This document shows positions 43,350 to 52,725 of a DNA stretch of 64,000 nucleotides, piece by piece. The notes under the pieces are model-generated. The model was not told the DNA's origin, did not search any database, and saw only the letters and a program-made list of their open reading frames with translations. Each line of letters opens with the position of its first letter. The stretch's first letter is position 1. Source of the DNA: Aquabacterium sp. A3 (GTDB lineage: Bacteria; Pseudomonadota; Gammaproteobacteria; Burkholderiales; Burkholderiaceae_C). Position numbers and translations under genes: made by a program. The stretch covers positions 186,001-250,000 of the forward strand of contig NZ_JBBPEV010000002.1 of NCBI RefSeq assembly GCF_038069945.1. Direction: 5' to 3'.

Positions 43350-46300
43350 ATGATCCAGCTCCTATTTGCCCTGGACGTCGACCCAGGGCTTCTGATCTAC
43401 GGCAGCTACAACCCTTGGCTGGTGGCGCTGTCGGTGGCCATTGCGGTCTTCTCATCGACCATGGCCCTGAACGCTGCCACCCAGGCGCGTGACATGCACA
43501 ACGCCCACTTGCGGCGTGTCACCCTGCTGGCTGGCAGCCTGGCCCTGGGGTGCGGCGTGTGGGCGATGCACTTCATCGGCATGCTGTCGTTTGCCCTGTG
43601 CACCACGGTCAAGTACGACGTGGCCATCACGACCGCTTCGCTGTTGCCCAGCATCGGGGCTTCATGGGTGGCGCTACAGTTGCTGGCGCAAGATCGCGTG
43701 TCGTGGCGTCAACTGCTGGTCAGCGGCGTGCTGGTCGGGGCGGGCATCGGTGCCATGCACTATGCGGGCATGGCTGCGATGGACATGCCGGCCCAACTGC
43801 GGTATGACCCCTGGATGTTCGCGCTGTCCATCGTGGTGGCGGTGGTGCTCGTCGTGCTGGCCTTGTGGATCCGGTTCGGCATGGGGCGCCTCATGAGCAC
43901 CCAGTCGGCGGTGGTGCTCAATGTCCTGGCGGGTACCGTGATGGGCATGGCCATCTCGGGCATGCACTACACCGGCATGGCCGCTGCCCGGTTCATGGGC
44001 GAGTCGCTGGACCCCAGCGTGCTCGATCTCCAGGACCCGGTGCCCTTGGCCCTGTCCATCTCGCTGGTGACCGTGGTGGCCACGGTGCTGGTGGCTGCTG
44101 CCAGTGGCCTGGCCCAGTACCGACAGCTGATCGAGCGTCTGCAAAGCAAGGAAAACAAACTCAGTGCCATCCTGGACACCGCGCTGGACGGCATCCTTGT
44201 TTTTGATCATCAAGGCCAGATCATCCGCGTCAATCCGGGGGGCGAACGCATCTATGGCTGGTCTCGGCATGAGTTGGTCGGGCACAACGTCACCACCTTG
44301 TTGTGCGAACCGCTGCGCACGCAAGTGTTGCAGGACGTGCCCGCGTTCATTGACCGTCTCAAGCAAATGGTGGGGCTGGAGTTCATGGCGGAGGGGCAGC
44401 ATCGCCAAGGGCACCGCGTGCCGCTGCGCCTGGTGCTGGGTCGGGCCGTGGCCGATCAGCATGACGTCTTCGTGGCCTACGTTTCCGACGTCAGCGAGCG
44501 CGTGAAGATGGAGTCGGCACTTCGTGCCAGCGAGGCGCAGTTTCGCACCCTGATCGCCAACATCCCGGGCATTGCGTACCGCTGTCGCCTTGACAAGGGC
44601 TGGCCCATGGTGTTCATCAGCGACGCGGTGGAGCGCATCACTGGATTTCAGGTGGCTGACTTCCTGGGGGGCTCCCCTCGCGTGCGCTTCGCCGATCTGG
44701 TGCCTGCTGATGAGGTGAGCCAGGTCAGCGACCTGGTCATGGCGTCGGTGCAGCGCGGCGAGTCCTTCGTGCTGGAGTTTCGGTTGCGCCATCGCGAAGG
44801 CGGCTGGCGATGGATGTGGGGAAACGGAAGCCTGGTGCGCGATGACGAGGGCCGGGCGCTGTACATCGACGGGGTGCTGCTGGACATCACCGAGCGCCGC
44901 CAGATGGAAGAAGACCTTCGTGACGCGAAGGAACGAGCCGAAGCAGCCGCAGCGGCCCGCAGCTCATTCCTGGCCAACATGAGTCACGAAATCCGCACCC
45001 CGATGAACGCCATCATTGGCTTCACCGAGGTGGTACTGGGCAGCCACGATATCCCGGACGCTCAGCGCAAGCACCTGGACACGGTGCGCCGGTCGGCCCG
45101 ATCGCTGCTGCACCTGCTCAATGACATCCTGGACAGCTCCAAGCTGGAGCGTGGCGCATTGGAGCTGGAGTGCCTGGACTTCAACCTGCGCGATTTTGTG
45201 GCGCAACTGTGTGCCGAGCAGGCCATTCAGGCAGCGCGCAAGGGCTTGACCCTCCACCATGATGTGCACGCATCGGTTGAGCCCTTTGTGCGCGGCGACC
45301 CGCACCGGCTGCGCCAGGTGTTGATCAACCTGCTGGGCAATGCCGTGAAGTTCACCGAACTGGGCAGTGTGACCATGACGGTTCAACGCGACGCTGACAT
45401 GCTGCATTTCGCGGTGCGCGACACAGGCATCGGCATTCCCGCCGATCGGCTGCAGAGCATCTTCGAGCCGTTCACGCAGGCCGATGCCTCCATGAGCCGC
45501 CGTTTCGGAGGCACCGGCCTGGGTACCACGATCAGCAAACAGCTCGTCGAGCTGATGAACGGTCGCATCTGGGTGGAGAGTACGCTGGGGCAGGGCAGCA
45601 CCTTTCATGTTTGCGTGCCCTTGGGTGCAGGACAGGAGGCTTTGGCAACGGCCGCCGGCGGCACCGACATCGTGAGTCTGCCGCCCTTGCGTGTTCTGGC
45701 GGTGGACGACGTGCCGCAGAACACCGAACTGTTGTTGGTTGCGCTTGGCCAGTTGGGGCACACGGTGGTGGTGGCCGACGACGGCCGCCAGGCAATCGAT
45801 CATTTCCGCCAATCTGAGTTTGACGTGGTGTTGATGGACGTGCAAATGCCCGTGATGGATGGCCTGCAGGCCACCTGTGCGATCCGAGAGATCGAGCAGT
45901 CTCAAGCCCGTGTGCGCACGCCCATCCTGGCGCTGTCAGCCAGCGTGTTGCCTGAAGATCGGGCCGCGGCCGTGGACGCCGGCATGGACGGATTTGCCGT
46001 CAAACCTGTTGAGCTTCCCCAGCTGCTGGCCGAGGTGGCGCGAGTGACGGGCCTTGGCCCGCCGGCAGGCATGGGGCAGGCGATGACTGAGACGGCACCG
46101 GATTCGAGCTCGTGGTTGCCCCTGAACCCTGAGATCGTCGATCAGCAACGCGCCTTGCGCCGGTGGGGGCAGACGGAGGCCTACAGGCAGGCCCTGCAAC
46201 GATTCGTGCGCGATCAACAAGCCTGGCTGGACGCCACGGACCACCACACCCCGCCCTCTGAAGCCCTTCGTGTGGCCGCAGAGGCTCATCGACTCAAGGG

Positions 46301-46757
46301 CGCAGCCAGTAACCTGGGGCTGAGTTTGCTGGCGGCGGCGTGTGAACCTCTCGAGCATGCCGCGCGTGCCCATGAGCTGGCGGTGGTGCCCATGCTGTGG
46401 GTTGAGATGCGTGATGCCCTGACGCTGACGCTGGGCAATCTTCAGCAGGGCTTGAGCAGCGCCGTCACGGCGCAGACGCAGGTCTTGGCATCGGCCGCGC
46501 CCCGGCTCTCTGCCCCACAGGCCCATGAGCTGGCCGGGCAGGTGATGACGGCCTTGCGGCGAGGTGAGCCACTGGAGCAGGAGCTGCAATCCCTGTTGGG
46601 AGGCGTGGCCCATTGGGTGGATGAGCCGCAGCGCCTGGCAGTTCTGCAGGCCGTGGATGACTTTGATTTTGACCAGGCGGCCTCGGCGTTGAGCGCCCTG
46701 ATGAGCGAGGTGCCCACACAAGACCACCGCGAGGAGGACACCCATGTGGACCGTTGA
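43350..46757 (+). CDS. Hybrid histidine kinase: MHYT sensor, PAS, PAS, kinase, receiver, Hpt
   Basis: An 1135-residue membrane kinase. An N-terminal MHYT domain (seven helices, ~1-260) shows its three signatures: MHFIGML, MHYAGM and MHYTGM; these are proposed to bind copper and sense O2, CO or NO. Two PAS regions follow (~270-385, 390-515), then HisKA with phospho-His 546 (MSHEIRTPMNA), an HATPase domain (DTGIGIPADR, FGGTGLGTTISKQL), a receiver with Asp 830 (VLMDVQMPVMDG) and an Hpt domain with His 980 (EAHRLKGAASNL). GLGTTIS replaces the usual GLGLAIS. The start has a weak ribosome-binding site; a stop codon upstream excludes longer forms. It overlaps the next gene by 14 bases. Confidence 0.9.
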   Translation: MIQLLFALDVDPGLLIYGSYNPWLVALSVAIAVFSSTMALNAATQARDMHNAHLRRVTLLAGSLALGCGVWAMHFIGMLSFALCTTVKYDVAITTASLLPSIGASWVALQLLAQDRVSWRQLLVSGVLVGAGIGAMHYAGMAAMDMPAQLRYDPWMFALSIVVAVVLVVLALWIRFGMGRLMSTQSAVVLNVLAGTVMGMAISGMHYTGMAAARFMGESLDPSVLDLQDPVPLALSISLVTVVATVLVAAASGLAQYRQLIERLQSKENKLSAILDTALDGILVFDHQGQIIRVNPGGERIYGWSRHELVGHNVTTLLCEPLRTQVLQDVPAFIDRLKQMVGLEFMAEGQHRQGHRVPLRLVLGRAVADQHDVFVAYVSDVSERVKMESALRASEAQFRTLIANIPGIAYRCRLDKGWPMVFISDAVERITGFQVADFLGGSPRVRFADLVPADEVSQVSDLVMASVQRGESFVLEFRLRHREGGWRWMWGNGSLVRDDEGRALYIDGVLLDITERRQMEEDLRDAKERAEAAAAARSSFLANMSHEIRTPMNAIIGFTEVVLGSHDIPDAQRKHLDTVRRSARSLLHLLNDILDSSKLERGALELECLDFNLRDFVAQLCAEQAIQAARKGLTLHHDVHASVEPFVRGDPHRLRQVLINLLGNAVKFTELGSVTMTVQRDADMLHFAVRDTGIGIPADRLQSIFEPFTQADASMSRRFGGTGLGTTISKQLVELMNGRIWVESTLGQGSTFHVCVPLGAGQEALATAAGGTDIVSLPPLRVLAVDDVPQNTELLLVALGQLGHTVVVADDGRQAIDHFRQSEFDVVLMDVQMPVMDGLQATCAIREIEQSQARVRTPILALSASVLPEDRAAAVDAGMDGFAVKPVELPQLLAEVARVTGLGPPAGMGQAMTETAPDSSSWLPLNPEIVDQQRALRRWGQTEAYRQALQRFVRDQQAWLDATDHHTPPSEALRVAAEAHRLKGAASNLGLSLLAAACEPLEHAARAHELAVVPMLWVEMRDALTLTLGNLQQGLSSAVTAQTQVLASAAPRLSAPQAHELAGQVMTALRRGEPLEQELQSLLGGVAHWVDEPQRLAVLQAVDDFDFDQAASALSALMSEVPTQDHREEDTHVDR

Positions 46758-47787
46758 CAAGGAACGCAAGCCCTGCGTGTTGGTCGTGGACGACGAAGCC
46801 ACCAACCTTCAGGTGTTGCGCCAGATTTTGCAGGATGACTATCGCCTGTTGTTTGCCAAGGACGGCCGCAAGGCCTTGGAGCTGGCACGCACCGAACGCC
46901 CTCAACTGGCGCTGCTGGACGTGATGATGCCCGACATGACCGGGCTGGACGTGTGCCGAGAACTCAAGGCCGACGCCCGCACCGCCGACATGCCTGTGAT
47001 CTTCGTGACTGCGCTCAGCAGCACCGAAGACGAGACGGCTGGCTTTGAATTGGGGGCGGTTGATTACATCACCAAGCCAGTCAGCGCCCCGATCGTGAGG
47101 GCGCGTGTGCGAACACACCTGTCGCTTGTGCGCGCAGACGAACTGCGCGACACCCGCCTGCAGATCATTCAGCGCCTGGGCCTGGCCGCCGAGTACAAGG
47201 ACAATGAAACTGGTTTGCACGTCATCCGCATGAGCCACTACGCGCAGGTTCTGGCTCGCGCCACCGGATGGAGCGAGCCTGCCGCTGAAGAGTTGTTGGC
47301 TGCAGCACCCATGCATGACATTGGCAAGATCGGCATTCCTGATGGAATTTTGCTCAAGCCTGGGCCGCTCAGTCCCGAAGAATGGGAGGTGATGAGACGC
47401 CATCCCATCATTGGCGCTGAAATCATTGGCGAGCACCCCTCATCCCTGCTGCGAATGGCGCGCAACATCGCGCTGGCTCACCATGAGAAGTTCGATGGCA
47501 CCGGCTATCCGCATGGCCTGGCCGGAGAGGCCATTCCCATTGAAGCGCGCATCGTGGCCGTGGCCGACGTCTTCGATGCGCTGACCACCGAGCGCCCCTA
47601 CAAAAAAGCGTGGCCAGTGGACGAAGCCTTCAAGACCATCGCCGAGGGGGCCAGCAAGCACTTTGACCCGGTGATTGTTGAACAGCTGTTTGCTCAGCAA
47701 TCGGCCATCCTGGCCATCAAGGAGCGCTGGAAAGAAGACGGTGCGGGCATGGCCGCCGCGTCTTCTCGGGCTGACTGGGCTCAGTGA
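46744..47787 (+). CDS. Response regulator with HD-GYP domain (RpfG-like c-di-GMP phosphodiesterase)
   Basis: A 347-residue two-domain protein: a receiver (1-125, phospho-acceptor Asp 59 in [11 protein letters not shown], Lys in DYITKPVS) and an HD-GYP domain with the metal pair H191-D192 ([11 protein letters not shown]), [14 protein letters not shown] (GYP at 254-256) and [21 protein letters not shown] enzymes hydrolyse cyclic di-GMP. The Hpt of the hybrid kinase upstream is the obvious phosphodonor. Last 7 bases overlap the convergent Aer-like gene. Confidence 0.92.
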   Translation: MWTVDKERKPCVLVVDDEATNLQVLRQILQDDYRLLFAKDGRKALELARTERPQLALLDVMMPDMTGLDVCRELKADARTADMPVIFVTALSSTEDETAGFELGAVDYITKPVSAPIVRARVRTHLSLVRADELRDTRLQIIQRLGLAAEYKDNETGLHVIRMSHYAQVLARATGWSEPAAEELLAAAPMHDIGKIGIPDGILLKPGPLSPEEWEVMRRHPIIGAEIIGEHPSSLLRMARNIALAHHEKFDGTGYPHGLAGEAIPIEARIVAVADVFDALTTERPYKKAWPVDEAFKTIAEGASKHFDPVIVEQLFAQQSAILAIKERWKEDGAGMAAASSRADWAQ

Positions 47788-49418
47788 GCCGTGTCCTGCT
47801 TCATCTGCTTGCGCAGGGCCACCGCATCCACGCTGCGCGCCTTGTCTTGCGCATCCAGCATGAACACCTGCACCGTGTTGGCCACCTGTTGGGCATGACT
47901 GGCCAGGTTCATGGAGGCGGCGGCTATCTGCTCCACCGCCGCCGCGTTTTGCTGCGTGATGCCATCCAGCTGAGACACCGCCGAGTTCACTTGCGAGATG
48001 CCCGAGAGCTGCTCGGTGGCGCCATGGCTGATGGTCTCGATCAGGGCCCCCACACGCTCCACCGCCTGCAGTGCCTCGCTCATGGTGCCCGCAGCCACCC
48101 CCGTGAGTTCGCTGCCCTGGTGCACCTTCTCTGACGAGTCGGTGATCAGTTGCTTGACCTCGCGGGCGGCCGTGGCCGTGCGCTGGGCCAGCGCTCGCAC
48201 CTCGGACGCCACCACCGCAAAGCCTCGGCCTTGCTCGCCCGCACGGGCGGCCTCCACCGCCGCGTTCAGCGCCAGGATGTTGGTCTGGAAGGCGATGCTG
48301 TCGATCACCTGGATGATGTCGCCAATGCGGCGCGACGACTCTTCGATCGCACCCATGGTGCTGGTCACGTTCTGCACGGCCGCGGTGCTGCGCCGGGTGA
48401 TCGCCAGTGTCTCTTGGGCCAGTTGCGAGGCCTGCCCTGCGTGGTCGGCGCTGTGCTTGACCGTGCCGGTGATCTGCTCCATCGAGGCCGCAGTTTGTTG
48501 CAGGTTGCTGGCCTGCGATTCGGTGCGGCCCGACAGGTCCTGATTGCCCAGCGAAATCTCCTGAGTGGCGTGCATCAGGTCGTCCACACCATTGCGCGCA
48601 TCGCGCACGATGGAGCGCAGGTTCACACTGAGCTGGTTGAGGCTGCGCGTGAGCTGGCCCACCACATCGTACCGGTCGGTCTGGATTTCTTGCGTCAGGT
48701 CACCTGCCGCCATGCGGTTGGCCGTGTCGATCAGGGCCTGGATCGGGCCCAGCGCCACGCGGTTGACCAGGGCTCGGGTGCCCCACACGGCCACAGCCAT
48801 CAGGGGCAGGCCCAGGTACAGCGGCGCGCTGCTGTCGGGGTGCTGCCCCTGCCACAGTCCGCAGCCATAGGCTGTGCCAGCCACGGCGGCCGTCACCCAG
48901 GTCAACTTGCCAGACAGGCCGGGCTGCAAGGCCAAGTGCAAGCGGCCCAGCCAGGTGTTGCGCAGCACGCGGCCCTCACGCAGCACGTGCACCAGACGCC
49001 CACTGGATTTCTCTTCGCGCATGCGCTGGTACAGGGCCTCGGCCTCGGCCACCTGCTCGCGCGTGGGCTCGGTGCGCACCGACATGTAGCCCGTGGGCTG
49101 ATCGCCCTGCATCAGCGGCGTCACATTGGCCTGCACCCAGTAGTAGGTGCCGTCCTTGCGGCGGTTCTTCACGGCAGCCGACCAGGGCTTGCCCCGAGCG
49201 ATCGTGTCCCACATGTCCCGGAAGGCTTCTTCGGGCATGTCGGGGTGGCGGATCATGTTGTGCGGCTGCCCGAGCAACTCTTCGCTGCTGTAGCCGCTCA
49301 CCCGGATGAAGGCCGGGTTGCAGTACAGAATGCGACCCTTGAGGTCGGTGGTGGACACCAGCGTTTCGCCCTTGGGAAAGGGGTACGCCTGGTCAACGAT
49401 GGGTTGGTTGAGTCTCAT
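47781..49418 (-). CDS. aer: Aer-like energy-taxis receptor (PAS plus MCP)
   Basis: A 545-residue membrane receptor. The N-terminal PAS domain (~10-125) has the Aer FAD-site pattern: [17 protein letters not shown] and IARGKPW. Two hydrophobic segments (~165-205) are followed by a HAMP-like region ([25 protein letters not shown] in parts), then the MCP domain with [30 protein letters not shown]. It senses redox or oxygen state for the flagellar motor. The ATG overlaps the stop of a 31-residue ORF as ATGA and has no ribosome-binding site of its own. A sigma-28 promoter lies upstream. Confidence 0.9.
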   Translation of the reverse strand: MRLNQPIVDQAYPFPKGETLVSTTDLKGRILYCNPAFIRVSGYSSEELLGQPHNMIRHPDMPEEAFRDMWDTIARGKPWSAAVKNRRKDGTYYWVQANVTPLMQGDQPTGYMSVRTEPTREQVAEAEALYQRMREEKSSGRLVHVLREGRVLRNTWLGRLHLALQPGLSGKLTWVTAAVAGTAYGCGLWQGQHPDSSAPLYLGLPLMAVAVWGTRALVNRVALGPIQALIDTANRMAAGDLTQEIQTDRYDVVGQLTRSLNQLSVNLRSIVRDARNGVDDLMHATQEISLGNQDLSGRTESQASNLQQTAASMEQITGTVKHSADHAGQASQLAQETLAITRRSTAAVQNVTSTMGAIEESSRRIGDIIQVIDSIAFQTNILALNAAVEAARAGEQGRGFAVVASEVRALAQRTATAAREVKQLITDSSEKVHQGSELTGVAAGTMSEALQAVERVGALIETISHGATEQLSGISQVNSAVSQLDGITQQNAAAVEQIAAASMNLASHAQQVANTVQVFMLDAQDKARSVDAVALRKQMKQDTAH

Positions 49419-49510
49419 GCACGCATCCACGCTGTCATCAGCAGGAACGTGAGCCCCCCTGCCTGGGCCAGGGCACCGCCCTGATGCCTGAATATCGACT
49501 GCCTTGACAT
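49415..49510 (-). CDS. 31-residue small protein translationally coupled to the Aer-like receptor
   Basis: Begins [16 protein letters not shown], has a short hydrophobic stretch ([12 protein letters not shown]) and ends MRA. A strong GGGAGG lies 8 bases before its ATG at 49510, and its TGA overlaps the receptor ATG (ATGA). It sits between the sigma-28 promoter and the receptor, in the expected mRNA leader. It may be a coupling leader or a small membrane-associated protein; no homologue is known to me. Confidence 0.5.
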   Translation of the reverse strand: MSRQSIFRHQGGALAQAGGLTFLLMTAWMRA

Positions 49511-49536
49511 GTTCTTGACCTCCCTTTGCCTTTGCT

Positions 49537-49563
49537 TTATCGGCCGCGTCGACAACTTCTTGA
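49537..49563 (-). promoter_or_regulatory. Sigma-28 (FliA) promoter of the Aer-like receptor
   Basis: Minus-strand TCAAGAAG (49563-49556), 11 bases, then GCCGATAA (49544-49537), a perfect flagellar -10. It is 26 bases upstream of the small ORF's ATG. Confidence 0.8.
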
Positions 49564-49633
49564 TCAATATCAATAGAGGGCGGTGCAGGCAGAATCCCAC
49601 CTGGATTTGCCACGGCCGCCGCCAGACCTCTTC

Positions 49634-50662
49634 ATGACCGACCCTTGTGACACCACCTTGCCGAGCTGGCCCCACGCTTACCCGCTCACGGGCGCCAGCG
49701 CCATCCTGAAACGCTGCAACGAAGACTTCGTCGTGACCGAGCTCCCGCTGCAGTTGCCCTGCGGTGAAGGCGAACACCTGTGGCTGGACGTTGAAAAGAA
49801 CGGCGCCAACACCACCTTCGTGGCCCACCAACTGGCCCAGGCCGCCGGCGTGACGGAGCGTGACGTGGGCTACGCCGGCCTGAAGGACCGCCATGCCGTC
49901 ACCCGCCAGTGGTTCAGCATCTACCTGCCCCATGGAAAAGCGCAGGCCCGCACGCCCGACCTGAGCACCCTGGTGCATCCCGAGTTCAAGGTGCTGAGCC
50001 AGCGCCGCCACCTCAAGAAGCTGCGTCCCGGTGACCTGCAGGGCAACCGGTTCAGCATCGTGTTGCGCGAGGTGCGCGGCGACCGCGACGCCATCGAGGC
50101 CAACCTGAAGGCCGTGGCCGCCCATGGCGTGCCCAATTACTTTGGCGCCCAGCGCTTTGGCCACGACGGGGGCAACGTGGCGCAAGGCCGGGCCATGCTG
50201 GCGCGCGACATCCGCGTGCGCAACCCCAAGAAAAAGGGCATTTACCTGTCGGCGGTGCGCTCGTTCGTGTTCAACGAAGTGCTGGCCTGGCGCATACAGC
50301 AGGGGCTGTGGGGCCAGACCCTGCCCGGCGACGTGCTGGACGACGCGGGCCGGCCCACCGGCCCCCTGTGGGGACGCGGCCGCGTGAGCACCACCGAGCA
50401 GGCACAGGCCCTGGAAAACGCCGTGGCCCAACGCCACGCCACCTTGTGCGACGGCATGGAGCACGCGGGCCTGGACCAGGAGCGCCGCGCCCTGGTGGCC
50501 CACCCGCTGGACATGTCATGGACGTGGCGACAAGCCGACGAACTGGCGCTCACGTTTTCATTGCCTGCCGGCAACTACGCCACCTCGGTGTTGAGCGAGA
50601 TCGTGCGCACCACCGAGCCGGAACGGCAGACCGACAGCGAGACGGTGGCCGCCGAGCAGTGA
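49634..50662 (+). CDS. truD: tRNA pseudouridine(13) synthase TruD
   Basis: A 342-residue enzyme. The catalytic Asp is D85 in GYAGLKDRHAVTRQWFS; the TruD insertion domain includes VPNYFGAQRFGHDGGNV and ends with FSLPAGNYATSVLSEI. The N-terminal FVVTELPLQLPCGEGEHLWL is family-typical. ATG at 49634 chosen over a GTG 17 codons upstream because homologues start near there. Single gene. Confidence 0.93.
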   Translation: MTDPCDTTLPSWPHAYPLTGASAILKRCNEDFVVTELPLQLPCGEGEHLWLDVEKNGANTTFVAHQLAQAAGVTERDVGYAGLKDRHAVTRQWFSIYLPHGKAQARTPDLSTLVHPEFKVLSQRRHLKKLRPGDLQGNRFSIVLREVRGDRDAIEANLKAVAAHGVPNYFGAQRFGHDGGNVAQGRAMLARDIRVRNPKKKGIYLSAVRSFVFNEVLAWRIQQGLWGQTLPGDVLDDAGRPTGPLWGRGRVSTTEQAQALENAVAQRHATLCDGMEHAGLDQERRALVAHPLDMSWTWRQADELALTFSLPAGNYATSVLSEIVRTTEPERQTDSETVAAEQ

Positions 50663-50695
50663 TGCCGCAGTGCTGGGTTGGTGGCTGCAGGGCCG

Positions 50696-51703
50696 TCACT
50701 TCGTTGGGCGATTTGCGGCCGGCGCAATCTTCGAAGCATCGTCCCAGGTCTGGCGCGGCGCAATGGTCGACTTGTTGCCGCTCAACTCCAGTTTGACGGC
50801 AGAGACGGCGTTGTGAATCGCCGAGCCAATCATCTTGTGTGCTTGCTCGTGTTCGACCTGCACGCGCGCTGCGCGCTCTGCTGGGTCATGGTGCGGCAGG
50901 ATGATCGGGAATGCAGCCCCCCTCAATGGCCCCCCAGGCTGAGAGTCATGCCGGAAGTGAATCGGCATGCGCTTGGCGCCCGGTTCGTAGGTCACGTCAT
51001 CACCCGTCCAGCGCAGCGCCAGCGCACGCCGCGGCGTCGTGCGGGACTTGTTGCCGAACGAGCCGTGCAGCGTGAGGGGATGGAACATGAGGATGTCGCC
51101 AGGTTCCATGTCCCAGTGCAGAAGGTCGTACTGGTCCGGATTGGCATTGATGTCGGGAATGTCGTCTGCGTTTTCATCGATCAGTGCCGCCACGTAGTCA
51201 GGCGACAAGGCCTTGAAGCGCTGCGGCCACTTGTGTGAGCCCTTCACGTACAACAGTCCGCTGTTTTCGGTCGTCACCGGATTCAAGGGGATCCAGAAGG
51301 ACGTGATCTGTTCGCCGCGAATCGGCCAGAAGGTCAGGTCCTGATGCCACGGGGTGGGCGCATCGGTGCCAGGTTCCTTGATGAACATCTGGTCATAAAA
51401 AAAACGAACCTCTTCGGACCTCATCAAGTCCTTGGCCCAGCGTGCAAAGGGGCCGTAATAGATCAGGTCGCGCAGCACATCGATGCGTTTCCACAAGAAG
51501 ATGTCCATCTTGTAGCCCTCGGTCTTGCGCGACATGAACTTGCCCGTCACAGATTGGGCGTTACGGGCTTCTTCGATACCGCGCTCCACCATCTCCACCC
51601 AGTTTTTGTCCAGCGCACCCTTGAGCATGATGACGCCATCGTCGTCATAGCGCTTGAGTTCTTCGGCCGTGAGTTGACGGACGGGAAAGGCAGGAAAACC
51701 CAT
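50696..51703 (-). CDS. Phytanoyl-CoA dioxygenase (PhyH) family protein
   Basis: A 335-residue Fe(II)/2-oxoglutarate oxygenase: the iron-ligand pair is in TPWHQDLTFWP (H-x-D), the distal His in MFHPLTLHGSFGN, and the co-substrate Arg in RRALALRW. SRKTEGYKMDIFLWKR resembles substrate-side segments. The substrate is not predictable; members hydroxylate acyl-CoAs, quorum signals or secondary metabolites. It diverges from a TetR regulator across a 132-base AT-rich region with palindromes, so control by that regulator is likely. Confidence 0.85.
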   Translation of the reverse strand: MGFPAFPVRQLTAEELKRYDDDGVIMLKGALDKNWVEMVERGIEEARNAQSVTGKFMSRKTEGYKMDIFLWKRIDVLRDLIYYGPFARWAKDLMRSEEVRFFYDQMFIKEPGTDAPTPWHQDLTFWPIRGEQITSFWIPLNPVTTENSGLLYVKGSHKWPQRFKALSPDYVAALIDENADDIPDINANPDQYDLLHWDMEPGDILMFHPLTLHGSFGNKSRTTPRRALALRWTGDDVTYEPGAKRMPIHFRHDSQPGGPLRGAAFPIILPHHDPAERAARVQVEHEQAHKMIGSAIHNAVSAVKLELSGNKSTIAPRQTWDDASKIAPAANRPTK

Positions 51704-51727
51704 GGAAACCTCGATAAAGTGATTGAA

Positions 51728-51750
51728 CTATCGTAAATGATAGAGTTATC
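51728..51750. promoter_or_regulatory. Candidate TetR operator between the PhyH-like and TetR genes
   Basis: CTATC-GTAAAT-GATAG (51728-51743) is an inverted repeat that overlaps GATA-GAGT-TATC (51739-51750). The region is AT-rich and centrally placed between divergent starts. Confidence 0.5.
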
Positions 51751-51835
51751 AGTAAATTGTGACTTCAGGGTTTCTACTTGGGGTGCAAGGTGCTGTTAGT
51801 CTTGGGGCTGACAGCTGCCATCACTTCATTCGGTC

Positions 51836-52630
51836 ATGCTTCCCGCCAAGAAATCGACGTCTCCGAGCGCTCCCAAAATTCCCGTCAAGCGGACGAAGAA
51901 GGCTTCTGAATCTGGACAGGCGAAGCAGACTGGCGGCGTTGGTCGTGGCTCGGCTGGTGCGGCCACAACGCGACAGGACAAGAGGCGCCAGGAAACTCGA
52001 CTCAAGCTCATGCGTGCCGCTTTGCGCCTGATGTCGGCAAAGGGCGTCGATGGGGTGGCCATTCAAGACATCACCAATGCAGCGGATGTCGGTTTTGGCT
52101 CGTTTTACAACCACTTCCCATCCAAAGAGGCGATCTTCCTGGCCTTGAAGGATGAGTTGATCGAGCACTACGCTGCGGCGCTCGACAAACTGGGCGAACA
52201 GGTCGCGGACCCTGCTGAGAAGATCGCCGCATCGGCGCGCTACACCATTCGGTACGGACGAGCCGATCCGGTGTGGGGCCACTTTGTGCTGGCCACCCAC
52301 TTCAACCGCGACAGCTTGCATGCCGGTCTGGGACGCTATCTGCTCAGGGACGTGATGAGCGGCATCGAGGGCAAGCGCTTTGTCTGCCATGACCTGCCCA
52401 GCTTGGTCGTGGCTGTGGGAAGCACCATTCTGGGTGGCCTCATGGCAGAGGTCACCGTCTCCAATCATGCCGATGACCCTTTTGGCTCGCCGCCAGATCT
52501 GCCAGAAAAGGTTTCTGCCACCGTGCTGGTGACGCTGGGGCTGCCTTGGGCAGAGGCTTGGGCGATAGCGAGTCGCCCGCTTCCTTCGGTCGACTTGCCC
52601 ATCAGTCCCCTTGGTCAGGATGTGACCTGA
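51836..52630 (+). CDS. TetR/AcrR-family regulator with a long basic N-terminus
   Basis: A 264-residue regulator. The HTH (~57-105) is seen in RAALRLMSAKGVDGVAIQDITNAADVGFGSFYNHFPSKEAIFLAL, shown in parts (VAIQDITNAADVGFGSFYNHF). It is preceded by about 45 residues rich in Lys, Ser, Ala and Gly, unusually long for TetR proteins; a start at a downstream Met (residue 60) would cut the HTH, so the first ATG is kept, though the tail may be over-annotated. Divergent from the PhyH-like gene it probably controls. Confidence 0.85.
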   Translation: MLPAKKSTSPSAPKIPVKRTKKASESGQAKQTGGVGRGSAGAATTRQDKRRQETRLKLMRAALRLMSAKGVDGVAIQDITNAADVGFGSFYNHFPSKEAIFLALKDELIEHYAAALDKLGEQVADPAEKIAASARYTIRYGRADPVWGHFVLATHFNRDSLHAGLGRYLLRDVMSGIEGKRFVCHDLPSLVVAVGSTILGGLMAEVTVSNHADDPFGSPPDLPEKVSATVLVTLGLPWAEAWAIASRPLPSVDLPISPLGQDVT

Positions 52631-52663
52631 TACGCCATTTTTGAGCGGTGCAGGCCATGAAGC

Positions 52664-52695
52664 AAAAAGCCCCGGGCACTTGCGCCCAGGGCTTT
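52664..52695 (-). terminator. Intrinsic terminator of ssb
   Basis: AAAGCCC-C-GGGC/GCCC-A-GGGCTTT, an 11-bp stem with one mismatch and a six-base loop, followed by T5 on the minus strand. Confidence 0.75.
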
Positions 52696-52725
52696 CGGAT
52701 GAAGGCAGGCCAGTGTCAGCCGTGC

